From contig NC_058524.1 in NCBI RefSeq assembly GCF_904849725.1, forward strand, positions 348,561,823-348,625,822: a DNA stretch of 64,000 nucleotides, read 5' to 3'. The notes beneath the pieces were generated by a model, which saw only the letters and a program-made list of their open reading frames with translations, searched no databases and was not told the DNA's origin. The stretch's first letter is position 1. Every line of letters starts with the position of its first letter. The stretch is from Hordeum vulgare subsp. vulgare. Its lineage: Eukaryota; Streptophyta; Magnoliopsida; Poales; Poaceae. Below are positions 37,473-50,129 of this stretch, piece by piece. Position numbers and translations under genes: made by a program.

Positions 37473-39293
37473 TGTTGGGGAACGTCGCATGGGAAACAAA
37501 AATTTTCCTACGCGCACGAAGACCTATCATGGTGTTGTCCATCTACGAGAGGGGATGAGTGATCTACGTACCCTTGTAGATCGTACAGCAGAAGCGTTAG
37601 AGAACGCGGTTGATGTAGTGGAACGTCCTCACGTCCCTCGATCCGCCCCGCGAACAATCCCGCGATCAGTCCCACGATCTAGTACCGAACAGACGGCACC
37701 TCCGCGTTCAGCACACGTATAGCTCGACGATGATCTCGGCCTTCTTGATCCAGCAAGAGAGACGGAGAGGTAGAAGAGTTCTCCGGCAGCGTGACGGCGC
37801 TCCGGAGGTTGGTGATGACCTTGTCTCAGCAGGGCTCCGCCTGAGCTCCGCAGAAACGCGATCTAGAGGAAAAACCGTGGAGGTATGTGGTCGGGCTGTC
37901 GTGGATAAGTCGTCTCAAATCAGCCCTAAAACCTCCGTATATATAGGTGGGAGGGAGGGGGCCTTGCCTTGGGGTCCAAGGACCCTCAAGGGGGTCGGCC
38001 GAGCCAAGGGGGAGGACTCTCCCCCCCCAAACCGAGTTGGACTAGGTTTGGTGGGAGGGAGTCCCCCTTCCTTCCCACCTCCTCCTTTTTTTTTCTTTCT
38101 CTCTTGATATTCTTCTCCTTGGCGCATATGGCACTTGTGGGCTGTCCCACCAGCCCACTAAGGGCTGGTGTGTCTCCCCAAAGGCCTATGGGCTTCCCCG
38201 GGGTGGGTTGCCCCCCCCCCCGGTGAACTCCCGGAACCCATTCGTCATTCCCGGTACATTCCCGGTAACTCCGAAAACCTTCCGGTAATCAAATGAGGTC
38301 ATCCTATATATCAATCTTCATTTCCGGACCATTCCGGAAACCCTCGTGACGTCCATGATCTCATCCGGGACTCCGAACAACATTCGGTAACCAACCATAT
38401 AACTCAAATATGCATAAAACAACGTCGAACCTTAAGTGTGCAGACCATGCGGGTTCGAAAACTATGTAGACATGACCCGAGAGACTCCTCGGTCAATATC
38501 CAATAGCGGGACCTGGATGCCCATATTGGATCCTACATATTCTACGAAGATCTTATCATTTGAACCTCAGTGCCAAGGATTCATATAATCCCGTATGTCA
38601 TTCCCTTTGTCCTTTGGTATGTTACTTGCCCGAGATTCGATCGTCAGTATCCGCATACCTATTTCAATCTCGTTTACCGGCAAGTCTCTTTACTCGTTCC
38701 GTAATACAAGATCCCGCAACTTACACTAAGTTACATTGCTTGCAAAGCTTGTGTGTGATGTTGTATTGAGTGGGCCCCGAGATACCTCTCCGTCACACGG
38801 AGTGACAAATCCCAGTCTTGATCCATACTAACTCAACTAACACCTTCGGAGATACCTGTAGAGCATCTTTATAGTCACCCAGTTACGTTGCGACGTTTGA
38901 TACACACAAAGTATTCCTCCGGTGTCAGTGAGTTATATGATCTCATGGTCATAGGAATAAATACTTGACACGCAGAAAACAGTAGCAACAAAATGACACG
39001 ATCAACATGCTACGTCTATTAGTTTGGGTCTAGTCCATCACGTGATTCCCCCAATGACGTGATCCAGGTATCAAGCAACAACACCTTGTACATAATCAGA
39101 AGACACTGACTATCATTGACCAACTGGCTAGCCAACTAGAGGCATGCTAGGGACGGTGTTTTGTCTATGTATCCACACATGTAAATGAGTCTTCATTCAA
39201 TACAATTATAGCATGGATAATAAACTATTATCTTGATACAGGAATTATAATAATAACTATATTTATTATTGCCTCTAGGGCATAATTCCAACA
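37473..39293 (-). repeat. 3' LTR of the BARE-1/WIS/Angela element
   Basis: 1821 bp. It shares all landmarks with the other LTR: TATA-like tatatata at 37937-37944 (minus strand), a poly-C run at 38211-38221 (shorter than in the other copy), and TGTTGG...CCAACA ends. Confidence 0.95.
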
Positions 39294-39310
39294 GTCTCCC
39301 ACTTGCACTA
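39294..39310 (-). other. Polypurine tract region
   Basis: Minus strand reads GCAAGTGGGAGAC directly before the 3' LTR start TGTTGG, the expected plus-strand primer position. Confidence 0.7.
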
Positions 39311-39345
39311 GAGTCAATAATCTAGCCCTCACATCACCATGTGAA

Positions 39346-42300
39346 TTACATTGTAATAAATCTAACACCCATACAGTTCTGGTGTCGATCATGTTTTGGC
39401 CATGGAAGAGGTTTAGTCAGCGGGTCTGCTACATTCAGATCCGTGTGCACTTTGCCTATATTTACGTCCTCTTCCTCGACGTAGTCGCGGATGAGGTTGA
39501 AGCGTCGTTTGATGTGTCTGGTCTTCTTGTGAAACCGTGGTTCCTTTGCTAAGGCAATGGCACCAGTGTTGTCACAGAACAAGGTTATTGGATTCAGTGC
39601 GCTTGGCACCACTCCAAGATCCGTCATGAACTACTTCATCCAGACACCCTCCTTGGCCGCCTCCGAGGCAGTCATGTACTCCGCTTCACATGTAGAATCT
39701 GCTACGACGCTTTGCTTGGAACTGCACCAGCTTACTGCACCCCCATTAAGAATAAATACGTATCCGGTTTGCGACTTAGAGTCGTCCGGATCTGTGTCAA
39801 AGCTTGCATCAACGTAACCTTTTACGGCGAGCTCTTCGTCACCTCCATACACGAGAAACATCTCCTTAGTCCTTTTCAGGTACTTCAGGATATTCTTGAC
39901 CGCTGTCCAGTGATCCACTCCTGGATTACTCTGGAACCTGCCTGCCATACTTATGGCCAGGCCAACATCTGGTCTAGTGCACAGCATCGCATACATGATA
40001 GAACCTATGGCTGAAGCATAGGGGACGGAGCGCATATGCTCTCTATCTTCGTCAGTTGCTGGGCACTGAGTCTTACTCAATCTTGTACCTTGTAAAACTG
40101 GCAAGAACCCTTTCTTGGACTGTTCCATTTTGAACCTTTTCAAAACTTTATCAAGGTATGTGCTTTGTGAAAGTCCTATCAGGCGTTTTGATCTATCCCT
40201 ATAGATCTTAATGCCTAGAATGTAAGCAGCTTCTCCTAGGTCCTTCATAGAGAAACTTTTATTCAAGTAACCTTTTATGCTCTCCAAAAGCTCTACGTTG
40301 TTTCCAATCAGTAATATGTCATCCACATATAATATTAGAAATGCCACAGAGCTCCCACTCACTTTCTTGTAAATACAAGATTCTCCAACCACTTGTATAA
40401 ACCCAAATGCTTTGATCACCTCATCAAAGCGTTTGTTCCAACTCCGAGATGCTTGCACCAGTCCATAAATGGATCACTGGATCTTGCACACCTTGTTAGC
40501 ATTCTTAGGATTGACAAAACCTTCGGGTTGCATCATATACAACTCTTCCTTAAGGAAACCGTTAAGGAACGCCGTTTTGACATCCATCTGCCATATTTCA
40601 TAATCGAAAAATGCAGCTATTGCTAACATGATTCTGACGGACTTAAGCATCGCTACGGGTGAGAAAGTCTCATCGTAGTCAACTCCTGGAACTTGTAAAA
40701 AACCCTTTGCCACAAGTCGAGCTTTATAAACGGTCACATTGCCGTCAGCGTCCGTCTTCTTCTTAAAGATCCATTTGTTCTGAATAGCCTTGCGGCCCTC
40801 AGGTAGTATCTCCAAAGTCCACACTTTGTTCTGATACATGGATCCTATCTCGGACTTCATGGCTTCTAGCCATTTGTTGGAATCTGGGCCCACCATTGCT
40901 TCTTCATAATTTGCAGGTTCATTGTTGTCTAACAACATGATTGATAAGACGGGATTACCGTACCACTCTGGAGCAGTGCGTGATCTCGTCGACCTGCGTG
41001 GTTCAACAGAAACTTGAACTGGAGTTTCATGATCATCATCATTAACTTCCTCCTCAACCGGCGTCGCAACGACAGAGGTTTCCCCTTGCCCTGCGCCACC
41101 ATCCAGAGGGATGAGAGGTTCGACAACCACGTCAAGTTCTATCTTCCTCCCACTCAATTCTCTCGAGAGAAACTCCTTCTCGAGAAAAGCTCTGTTTTTA
41201 GCAACAAACACTTTGCCCTCGGATTTGAGATAGAAGGTGTACCCAACTGTTTCTTTTGGGTAACCTATGAAGACGCACTTTTCTGCTTTGGGTTCCAGCT
41301 TTTCAGGCTGAAGCTTTTTGACATAAGCATCACATCCCCAAACTTTCAGAAACGACAACTTTGGCCTTTTGCCATACCACAGTTCGTATGGTGTCGTCTC
41401 AACGGATTTTGATGGTGCCCTATTTAAAGTAAATGCAGCTGTTTCTAATGCATAACCCCAAAATGATAACGACAAATCAGTAAGAGACATCATAGATCGC
41501 ACCATCTCTAACAAAGTACGATTACGACGTTCGGACACACCATTACGCTGTGGTGTTCCAGGCGGTGTTAACTGTGAAACAATTCCACATTTTCTTAAGT
41601 GATCACCAAACTCGAAACTCAGATATTCACCCCCACGATCAGACCGTAGGAACTTGATCTTCTTGTTACGATGATTTTCCACTTCACTCTGAAATTGCTT
41701 GAACTTTTCAAATGTTTCAGACTTGTGCTTCATCAAGTAGACATAACCATACCTACTCAAATCGTCAGTGAAGGTGAGAAAATAACGATATCCGTCGCGT
41801 GCCTCCACGCTCATTGGACCACACACATCGGTATGTATGATTTCCAATAAGTCACTTGCACGCTCCATTGTTCCGGAGAACGGAGTCTTAGTCATCTTGC
41901 CCATGAGGCATGGTTCGCACGTGTCAAGTGAATCAAAGTCAAGTGACTCCAAAAGTCCATCAGCATGGAGTTTCTTCATGCGTTTTACACCAATATGACC
42001 CAAGCGGCAGTGCCACAAAAATATGGCGCTATCATTGTTTACTCTAACTCTTTTGGTCTCAATGTTATGTATATGCGTATCGCTATCAAGATTCAATATG
42101 AACAATCCTCTCACATTCGGTGCATGACCATAAAAGATGTTACTCATATAAATAGAACAACCATTATTCTCTGACTTGAAAGAGTAACCGTCTCGCAATA
42201 AACAAGATCCAGATATAATGTTCATGCTCAACGCAGGCACTAAATAACAATGATTTAAGTTCATCACTAATCCCGACGGTAGCTGAAGTGACACTGTGCC

Positions 42301-43326
42301 GACGGCGATTGCATCAACCTTGGAACCATTTCCTACGCGCATCGTCACTTCATCTTTCGCCAGCCTTCGTCTATTCCGTAGTTCCTGTTTCGAGTTGCAA
42401 ATATGAGCAACAGAACCGGTATCGAATACCCAGGCACTACTACGAGAGCCGGTTAAGTACACATCAATAACATGTATATCAAATATACCTGATTTTTCTT
42501 TGCCCGCCTTCTTATCTGCCAGATACTTGGGGCAATTGCGCTTCCAGTGACCCATACCCTTGCAATAGTAGCACTCCGTTTCAGGCTTAGGTCCAGCCTT
42601 GGGTTTCTTCGGCGGATTGGCAACAGGCTTGCCGCTCTTCTTTGAATTACCCTTCTTGCCTTTGCCGTTTCTCTTGAAACTAGTGGTCTTATTCACCATC
42701 AACACTTGATGCTCTTTACGGAGTTCAGACTCTGCGACTTTCAACATCGCAAACAACTCGCCGGGAGACTTGTTCATCCCTTGCATGTTGTAGTTCAACA
42801 CAAAGCCTTTATAGCTTGGCGGCAGTGATTGAAGGATTCTGTCAGTGATAGCTTCTTGCGGGAGTTCAATCCCCAGCTGAGCTAGACGGTTTGAGTACCC
42901 AGACATTTTGAGCACATGTTCACTGACAGACGAGTTTTCCTCCATCTTGCAAGCATAGAATTTATCGGAGGTCTCATACCTCTCGATCCGGGCGTTCTTC
43001 TGAAAGATAAACTCCAACTCCTGGAACATCTCAAATGCTCCACGATGCTCAAAGCGACGTTGAAGTCCCGGTTCTAAGCCATACAAGACTGCACATTGAA
43101 CTATTGAGTAGTCCTCCTTACGTGCTAACCAAGCGTTCTTAACATCCCGATCAGCCGTAGCGGGTGGTTCATCTCCTAGCACAGCATTAAGGACATAATC
43201 CTTCTTCCCAGCTTGTAAGATTAGCTTAAGATTACGAGCCCAGTCTACAAAGTTGCTTCCATCATCTTTCAACTTAGCTTTCTCTAGGAACGTATTAAAA
43301 TTCAGGATGACTGTTGCGTGAGCCAT
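39346..43326 (-). pseudogene. Copia gag-protease-integrase-RT-RNase H polyprotein, two nonsense codons
   Basis: A single 1326-residue frame starts at ATG 43326. Gag covers about residues 1-230; the zinc knuckle CYYCKGMGHWKRNC is at about 253-266. The protease FDTGS is near residue 302. The integrase finger (H..H, CEPC) is near 440-480, followed by the core with HTDVCGP and SERRNRT motifs. RT starts near 830, with the catalytic YVDD near residue 1000. RNase H carries GYVDASFD and the C-terminal FCDNTGAIALAKEP. In-frame stops are TGA at 40476-40474, just before the YGL motif, and TAG at 39633-39631 in RNase H; the natural stop is at 39348-39346. There are no frameshifts. Length and domain order match the family's usual polyprotein. 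It acts in cytoplasmic virus-like particles and then in nuclear integration. Confidence 0.95.
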
Positions 43327-44568
43327 GATCTACAACACAAATATATTCAAAGTGGACTTAGACTATGTTCAAGATAATTAGAGTTCAACTTAATCAAATT
43401 ATATGCTAAACTCCCACTCAAAAAGTACATCTCTCTAGTCATTTGAGTGGTTCATGATCCACTTACACTATCCCAAGTCTGATCATCACGTGAGTTGAGT
43501 ATAGTTTCAGTGGTAAGCATCCCTATGCTAATCATATCAACTATATGATTCATGATCGACCTTTCGGTCTCATGTGTTCCGAGGCCATGTCTGCACATGC
43601 TAGGCTCGTCAAGCTTAACCCGAGTGTTCCGCGTGCGCAACTGTTTTGCACCCGTTGTATGTGAACGTTGAGTCTATCACACCCCATCATCACGTGGTGT
43701 CTCGAAACGACGAACTGTAGCAACGGTGCACAGTCGGGGAGAACACAATTTTGTCTTGAAATTTTAGTGAGAGATCACCTCATAATGCTACCGTCGTTCT
43801 AAGCAAAATAAGGTGCATACAAGGATTAACATCACATGAAATTCATAAGTGACATGATATGACCATCATCACGTGCTTCTTGATCTCCATCACCAAAGCA
43901 CCGGCACGATCTTCTTGTCACCGGCGCCACACCATGATCATCCATCAACGTGTTGCCATCGGGGTTGTCGTGCTACTCATGCTATTACTACCAAAGCTAC
44001 ATCCTAGCAAAATAGTAAACGCATCTGCAAGCACAAACGTTAGTATAAAGACAACCCTATGGCTCCTGCCGGTTGCCGTACCATCGACGTGCAAGTCGAT
44101 ATTTCTATTACAACATGATCATCTCATACATCCAATATATCACATCACATCGTTGGCCATATCACATCACAAGCATACCCTGCAAAAACAAGTTAGACGT
44201 CCTCTAATTTTGTTGTTGCATGTTTTACGTGGTGACCAAGGGCATCTAGTAGGATCGCATCTTACTTACGCAAACACCACAACGGAGATATATGAGTTGC
44301 TATTTAACCTCATCCAAGGACCTCCTCGGTCAAATCCGATTCAACTAAAGTTGGAGAAACCGTCACTTGCCAGTCATCTTTGAGCAAAGGGGGTTACTCG
44401 TAACGATGAAACCAGTCTCTCGTAAGCGTACGAGTAATGTCGGTCCAAGCCGCTTCAATCCAACAATACCGCGGAATCAAGAAAAGACTAAGGAGGGCAG
44501 CAAAACGCACATCACCGCCCACAAAAACTTTTGTGTTCTACTTGAGAAGACATCTACGCATGAACCTA
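43327..44568 (-). other. Untranslated leader of the BARE-1/WIS/Angela element
   Basis: The 1.24 kb between primer site and gag holds no long frame in the element's sense. Such leaders carry dimerisation and packaging signals in this family (known in general; not located here). Confidence 0.7.
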
Positions 44569-44580
44569 GCTCTGATACCA
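44569..44580 (-). other. Primer binding site (initiator-Met)
   Basis: Plus strand gctctgatacca is the complement of TGGTATCAGAGC, one base from the 5' LTR edge at 44582. Confidence 0.92.
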
Positions 44581-44581
44581 C

Positions 44582-46411
44582 TGTTGGGGAACGTCGCATG
44601 GGAAACAAAAATTTTCCTACGCGCACGAAGACCTATCATGGTGATGTCCATCTACAGAGGGGATGAGTGATCTACGTACCCTTGTAGATCGTACAGCAGA
44701 AGCGTTAGAGAACGCGGTTGATGTAGTGGAACGTCCTCACGTCCCTCGATCCGCCCCGCGAACAATCCCGCGATCAGTCCCACGATCTAGTACCGAACAG
44801 ACGGCACCTCCGCGTTCAGCACACGTACAGCTCGACGATGATCTCGGCCTTCTTGATCCAGCAAGAGAGACGGAGAGGTAGAAGAGTTCTCCGGCAGCGT
44901 GACGGCGCTCCGGAGGTTGGTGATGACCTTGTCTCAGCAGGGCTTCGCCTGAGCTCCGCAGAAACGCGATCTAGAGGAAAAACCGTGGAGGTATGTGGTC
45001 GGGCTGCCGTGGATAAGTCGTCTCAAATCAGCCCTAAAACCTCCGTATATATAGGTGGGAGGGAGGGGGCCTTGCCTTGGGGTCCAAGGACCCTCAAGGG
45101 GGTCGGCCAAGCCAAGGGGGAGGACTCTCCCCCCCCAAACCGAGTTGGACTAGGTTTGGTGGGAGGGAGTCCCCCTTCCTTCCCACCTTCCTCCTTTTTT
45201 TTTCTTTCTCTCTTCATTTTCTTCTCCTTGGCGCATATGGCACTTGTGGGCTGTCCCACCAGCCCACTAAGGGCTGGTGTGTCTCCCCAAAGGCCTATGG
45301 GCTTCCCCGGGGTGGGTTGCCCCCCCCCCCCCCCCCGGTGAACTCCCGGAACCCATTCGTCATTCCCGGTACATTCCCGGTAACTCCGAAAACCTTCCGG
45401 TAATCAAATGAGGTCATCCTATATATCAATCTTCGTTTCCGGACCATTCCGGAAACCCTCGTGACGTCCATGATCTCATCCGGGACTCCGAACAACATTC
45501 GGTAACCAACCATATAACTCAAATACGCATAAAACAACGTCGAACCTTAAGTGTGCAGACCCTGCGGGTTGGAAAACTATGTAGACATGACCCGAGAGAC
45601 TCCTCGGTCAATATCCAATAGCGGGACCTGGATGCCCATATTGGATCCTACATATTCTATGAAGATCTTATCGTTTGAACCTCAGTGCCAAGGATTCATA
45701 TAATCCCGTATGTCATTCCCTTTGTCCTTCGGTATGTTACTTGCCCGAGATTCGATCGTCAGTATCCGCATACCTATTTCAATCTCGTTTACCGGCAAGT
45801 CTCTTTACTCGTTCCGTAATACAAGATCCCGCAACTTACACTAAGTTACGTTGCTTGCAAGGCTTGTGTGTGATGTTGTATTACCGAGTGGGCCCCGAGA
45901 TACCTCTCCGTCACACGGAGTGACAAATCCCAGTCTTGATCCATACTAACTCAACTAACACCTTCGGAGATACCTGTAGAGCATCTTTATAGTCACCCAG
46001 TTACGTTGCGACGTTTGATACACACAAAGCATTCCTCCGGTGTCAGTGAGTTATATGATCTCATGGTCATAGGAATAAATACTTGACACGCAGAAAACAG
46101 TAGCAACAAAATGACACGATCAACATGCTACGTCTATTAGTTTGGGTCTAGTCCATCACGTGATTCTCCCAATGACGTGATCCAGTTATCAAGCAACAAC
46201 ACCTTGTTCATAATCAGAAGACACTGACTATCATTGACCAACTGGCTAGCCAACTAGAGGCATGCTAGGGATGGTGTTTTGTCTATGTATCCACACATGT
46301 AAATGAGTCTTCATTCAATACAATTATAGCATGAATAATAAACTATTATCTTGATACATGAATTATAATAATAACTATATTTATTATTGCCTCTAGGGCA
46401 TAATTCCAACA
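44582..46411 (-). repeat. 5' LTR of the BARE-1/WIS/Angela element
   Basis: 1830 bp with the same ends as the 3' LTR. The difference from 1821 bp comes mainly from a longer poly-C run (45321-45336) and small indels. Confidence 0.95.
45046..45053 (-). promoter_or_regulatory. TATA box of the 5' LTR
   Basis: Minus strand CCTATATATACGG in the 5' LTR is a strong TATA box, at the position known to drive BARE-1-type transcription. The R region would start shortly downstream (lower coordinates). Confidence 0.7.
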
Positions 46412-46996
46412 GAGAGAACCATCTAGCCAATCACTATGGACCCGTACATTTATGGTGAACTACTCACACATCATCATGGAGGCAACAAGGTTGATGAAGA
46501 TGGCCTTCATGATCGATTCCTCGTCGGGCAATGTGCTCACGGAGGCTTCCTCATGTGATCGCGGTGGAACAGAGAATTGCGGTGGGAGAAAAACAATTCA
46601 GGCTCTTTTAGTGTTTCTTGAATAGATGTGAATTTATAGGATGAAAAGGTAGTGCAGGAGAACCACGAGGGCCCCACAATCTCACACGGCACCCCCTTGG
46701 GGCGCATTATTTGAGTTTGTGGCTCTCTCGTGCAACATCTGGTCTCATCCTGATGCTCCAGGGGTCTATGTTGGTCCATAAAAACCCACCGTAAAGTTTC
46801 ATTCTATTTTTTTTTACTTTGTTTGCCATCGATCTCCTATGAAACAAGCAAATAGGCAAAAAACGGGAACTCAAAGTGGGCACTAGATTATTAGGTTAGT
46901 TGCAAAAAATGATATAAAATGGTCTCTAAAGTATATAAGATTGATAAAATAGTAACATGAAATAATCGAAAATTATAGTTTGTCGGAGCCGTATCA

Positions 46997-47148
46997 GTGG
47001 CCTTTGTCATGAAGCACTTGGGGGTGGTGATGAGGTTCTCCTTGGGGGAGTCAAAGAGAGACAGTGAGGTTGTGTAGAGGTGTCAATGAAAACAAAGGCC
47101 ATTGCAATTCTTTCACCACTAGCATTGTCATCATCATTATCAAGGTTG
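46997..47148 (-). pseudogene. Copia-B gag, upstream piece beyond the solo LTR
   Basis: The minus strand reads NLDNDDDNASGERIAMAF (about 47147-47094), then after a one-base shift SLFDSPKENLITTPKCFMTK (about 47061-47002). The frame continues without a break across the removed solo LTR into ATNKVTSNIKTTIT at 36508-36467. This shows that both pieces belong to one gag gene. Above about 47148 the match ends where another LTR-like sequence (tgtaacaccg) begins. Confidence 0.8.
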
Positions 47149-48300
47149 TAACACCGCCAGTGCTAAGCTGCAATACCTAATGTTAATGATTCCATGTCAT
47201 CTATTTTGCTAAGCATAATTGTCACTTGATCAAATTATTATCTCTTTAAATAGTAAAACTAAAATGTCTGCATCATTTTATAAATTTCCCTACCATTTGA
47301 CATGTTGAAACCGACATCATTTGACTCACGAGTTATTCCATAGAAAATTATAATGTGGTCTAACAACAACTAAAATGGTCATTTCAAAATAAACAAATAT
47401 TTATACAATTCCAAATGACTTGGAACTTCGTTAGCTCTTTCAATATATAGCTTAGTATTTTTGTGACAAGTTTTGTATGCAACTAAATTCATTTGATGCT
47501 AAAATAAAATGCAATATATTAGGAAAAACAAAAAAGTAAAAAGATAAAAGGAAAACCGTTTCTACTGTTGGACTAGACCTCAAGTTTACACGGAGGCACA
47601 ACCCATCTAGGGTCATCTCCCAGGTCCTGCTACAGGAGGCCAGTATCTTGGCGGCCATCCCATGGCCATGGCCACATGAAGGCCATCCCCAATCTCCCGA
47701 GTGCCCTGAAAACAACCCTATCTCCATTTTCTCCCTCTTTCCCGCACTGCTCTGTTCTCCCCCGCATTTGGACGAAGCAACACCACCATGGTCATCACCG
47801 CGAACACCGTCGTCCCCGCATGCTAGGAGATTGACCAGGAGCTCCGTCCACCTCCGTTGCTTCCTCTACATCCATGATCTCGAGCCCGGAGCCACTACAT
47901 CCCCGTATTCGCGTCATCTTCAACCTTCGTCCACCAACGCGTCCGTGACGATCCCGCCGTTCTGCTACTCCTAAGCCACCAACGGGCATCGTGTGCCCTC
48001 CTAGTAAGCTTATCTGTTAATTCCCCCATGTCTCGGCCTCGATCCACGCTGTATTCCACCGTCCAATCGCAATGGTCATCGGAGCTCCCTGACATAGCCA
48101 CGCCCGCGTGCTCAGCCGCATAAAGCCATGGCCCTACCAATACGCGTCTGCGTGTGCGTACCACATCTCAAGTCGTAACCGCAGCCTCCCGGGTCACGTC
48201 CCGGGCTTGCCCGCGTGCCCTGCGCCACGCTTCCCCCTCGCTGCTGCAGCTTGCTGCTATCGTCCTAAGATGGATTGGAGATCAGTTAGGTCCGACTTAG
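47149..48300 (+). other. LTR-like sequence fragment
   Basis: It begins TGTAACACCGCC exactly where copia-B gag ends, is AT-rich to about 47560, and then turns CCG-rich, the same composition profile as the LTR at 21440. I read it as the 5' part of a Gypsy LTR inserted in copia-B gag, but no right end, primer site or target duplication was found. Frames inside it are compositional. Confidence 0.4.
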
Positions 48301-49417
48301 AGGAGTAAAACAAAGCCCTCCCCAACCGGGGCGGTTTCCTCCTCCTTCCCTTGTGGCGAGTTGCCGCTCCCCTTCCCCCTCGCCGCTACCGTCCACAGGC
48401 GCGGCCGGACGTTGCTCGCGAGGCGCCCCGCAGTCCGGCGGTGGTGGCTCCCCCTTCTTCCCCGTCGCTGGACCCCGGCTCGGGCGAGCGTCCTGGCGGT
48501 GAAGCCCTTCGGCTGGCGGCGTTCCGGCACGGATCTGGACGGCGGCGGTGCGGAGGCGTTGTCCCTTGGCGACGGTGAGTACCCATGGCTTGCGGCGACC
48601 GACGGTGCCATGCTGGCTCAGATCTAGGCCCTATGGGCCCGATCTGGGTTGGGCGGGACTGTTGGGGCTTTGGTGGATTGTTCTCCGGTGGTTCTAGCGA
48701 GCTCCTCGCGATAGGGACGGCGGCTGTTGTGCCGCGACTGCTGCAGCTTGGCGGCGGAGCTTCATGGGCCTGTTCTGGGTTCGGCCAAACATTTGGTCTG
48801 GTGTGCCTTTGCTGCTATGCCCGATCTGCTACCGCCGAAGTCGGTGAAGGTTGTTCCCTCCCTCATGGCTGCGGTGCTGTCGGTCCTTGTCTACGGGTGT
48901 CTCGTTTGGATTCGGCCGGCCTCGCTTCGTTGGCCGTGGTGAGAGGACGGTCGTGTCCTCGTGACTGGGTTGGCGCATGTTGGTGGGCGGCGGATGTGGT
49001 GGAGCCGAAGGTTGGTCCTGGATGGCGGGTGCGAGGGGTCGGGAGAAATTCATGTCGAGTCTTGCCGGCACCAACGCGGCGACGCCTGCGGGTGCCGCCA
49101 TCCTTCTTGAAGGGCGTCGGGTGACCCTCTCCCCCCACTACCCTCAATGTATCGGGAGAAATCCTAGGATTCGTCCGGGCAGAAGCGTCGTCATCGTCGC
49201 ATTTCTTCTTGAAGGTAGTGCTTGGTATACGACAACTCGGTGGCTTTGAAGCGTGGTGATTATCTTCGGTGGGCACAACGGTCGAGGGGTGCCATAGCTT
49301 TCGTTGATCCGGCGTTGTTGGCATTTTTTTTCTTATTTTCTCTTGTATTTTCTTTTGGGCGTGTTTGTGCTGTTAACCCCAGCGTTGATCAAAATGTTGT
49401 ATCGGTTGGTTGCTATA
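48301..49417 (+). other. GC-rich repeat, possibly LINE-derived
   Basis: GC-rich with frames in all phases and no domain. It ends with a T-rich stretch (gcattttttttcttatt near 49320) and ggttggttgctatatc, which resembles 3' ends of grass LINE-like repeats as I recall them. No reverse transcriptase or endonuclease motif is present, so the call is weak. Confidence 0.3.
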
Positions 49418-49508
49418 TCTTCTACTATTAAAGCAGGATGTGCCGTCGTGATGGTTCAACCTCACTTATGGTTCGACCTGCCAGCTCGATCCCCACCCCT
49501 CGTACGAC

Positions 49509-50129
49509 ATGGGCCACATTGTTCCACCCCCACCCCCACGTACGACATGGCCCGCCTCCCTCGTCTCCGGCGACGGCGTTGCCCCCTCCCCGACGGATCA
49601 TCCCAACCCCAAGGCCCCCACGCCTCCACCGCCCCCGCCGTTAGACGAGGGAGCCGCAGCGTGGGCCCGACGCGCGGCCGCGCTGTCGCTGCTGGGGCTC
49701 ACCGGCGCTGTCACCATCGGTTCCCCTCCAACGCCGCCTCCCTCATCTCCGGCGACGGCGTTGGCCCCCTCCCCGACGGATCAGCCCAACCCCAAGGCCC
49801 CCACGCCTCCACCTCCTCCGCCCCCGCCGTCGGACGAGAGAGCCGCAGCGTGGCCGCCAGCGCCGACCTCTCCGTCTTCCTCTCCTGCTCCAGGTCCAAC
49901 CCCCCGCCCACCCACTCCCGCCTATCGCTCGTCTCTGCAATTTCTCAAGCAGGTAGCAAGCGCGATGGGCGAGCCCATCACGCGCGGTCCCTGGTACAGC
50001 GCGTCCATCGTCGTAAACCGTGTGAAGCGCTCTGTCTCCTGCACTTTCCCGGTGTCGGGGCCTCAAGGCGACGGGCTTCTCAAGTTCAAGGTTGTTCGTT
50101 TGGGAGGTGTGTACCGGTTGACAACCTGA
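49509..50129 (+). pseudogene. Captured gene fragment with a Coa1/Tim21-like domain
   Basis: An open frame of 206 codons. The first about 140 residues are Pro/Ala/Ser-rich and contain a direct duplication (NPKAPTPPPPPP occurs twice, at about 49604 and 49793). Residues about 145-200 read SLQFLKQVASAMGEPITRGP, then WYSASIVVNRVKRSVSC, then TFPVSGPQGDG, with the GEP and FPVSGP(Q)G pattern of the mitochondrial Coa1/Tim21 family, which assists respiratory-chain assembly or protein import at the inner membrane. The match is from memory of the motif. The frame ends soon after, before the expected C-terminal part, so this is a fragment. It lies just inside the Helitron-like 5' end, which suggests capture by the transposon. 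The nominal start in this repeat is not reliable. Confidence 0.55.

Larger units (their letters stand above)
37473..46411 (-). mobile_element. BARE-1/WIS/Angela-type Copia retrotransposon, nearly intact
   Basis: An 8939-bp minus-strand element. LTRs of 1821 and 1830 bp begin, in sense direction, TGTTGGAATTATGCCC and end CCCCAACA. A perfect GAGAG duplication flanks it (37468-37472 and 46412-46416). The order is 5' LTR (46411-44582), primer site, 1.2 kb leader, gag-pol (43326-39346), polypurine tract and 3' LTR (39293-37473). The LTRs look almost identical by eye apart from the poly-C length and scattered single bases, so the insertion is young. Only two nonsense codons break the polyprotein. 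Confidence 0.95.
36511..46996 (-). repeat. Solo Sabrina-like Gypsy LTR, split by BARE-1/WIS/Angela
   Basis: The two pieces, 36511-37472 and 46412-46996, join into one LTR of about 1.54 kb. In sense (minus) direction it starts TGATACGGCTCCGAC at 46996 and ends ..TAGCA at 36511. The motif tgttgggtttttccccgacg at 36527 and the TGATACG start are typical of Sabrina-type LTRs as I recall them. A perfect 5-bp duplication GTGGC flanks it (36506-36510 and 46997-47001), and removing it re-forms the copia-B gag frame. No internal domain is left, so it is a solo LTR produced by LTR-LTR recombination. Confidence 0.8.

Noticed and set aside
44838..45341. A 167-codon plus-strand frame
   Set aside because: It is antisense to the BARE-1/WIS/Angela LTR and recurs in the other LTR at 37730-38107; it is a chance frame, not a gene.
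48297..49324. Several overlapping frames of 90-180 codons on both strands
   Set aside because: All phases are open because of high GC content; no domain, start context or splice pattern supports a gene.
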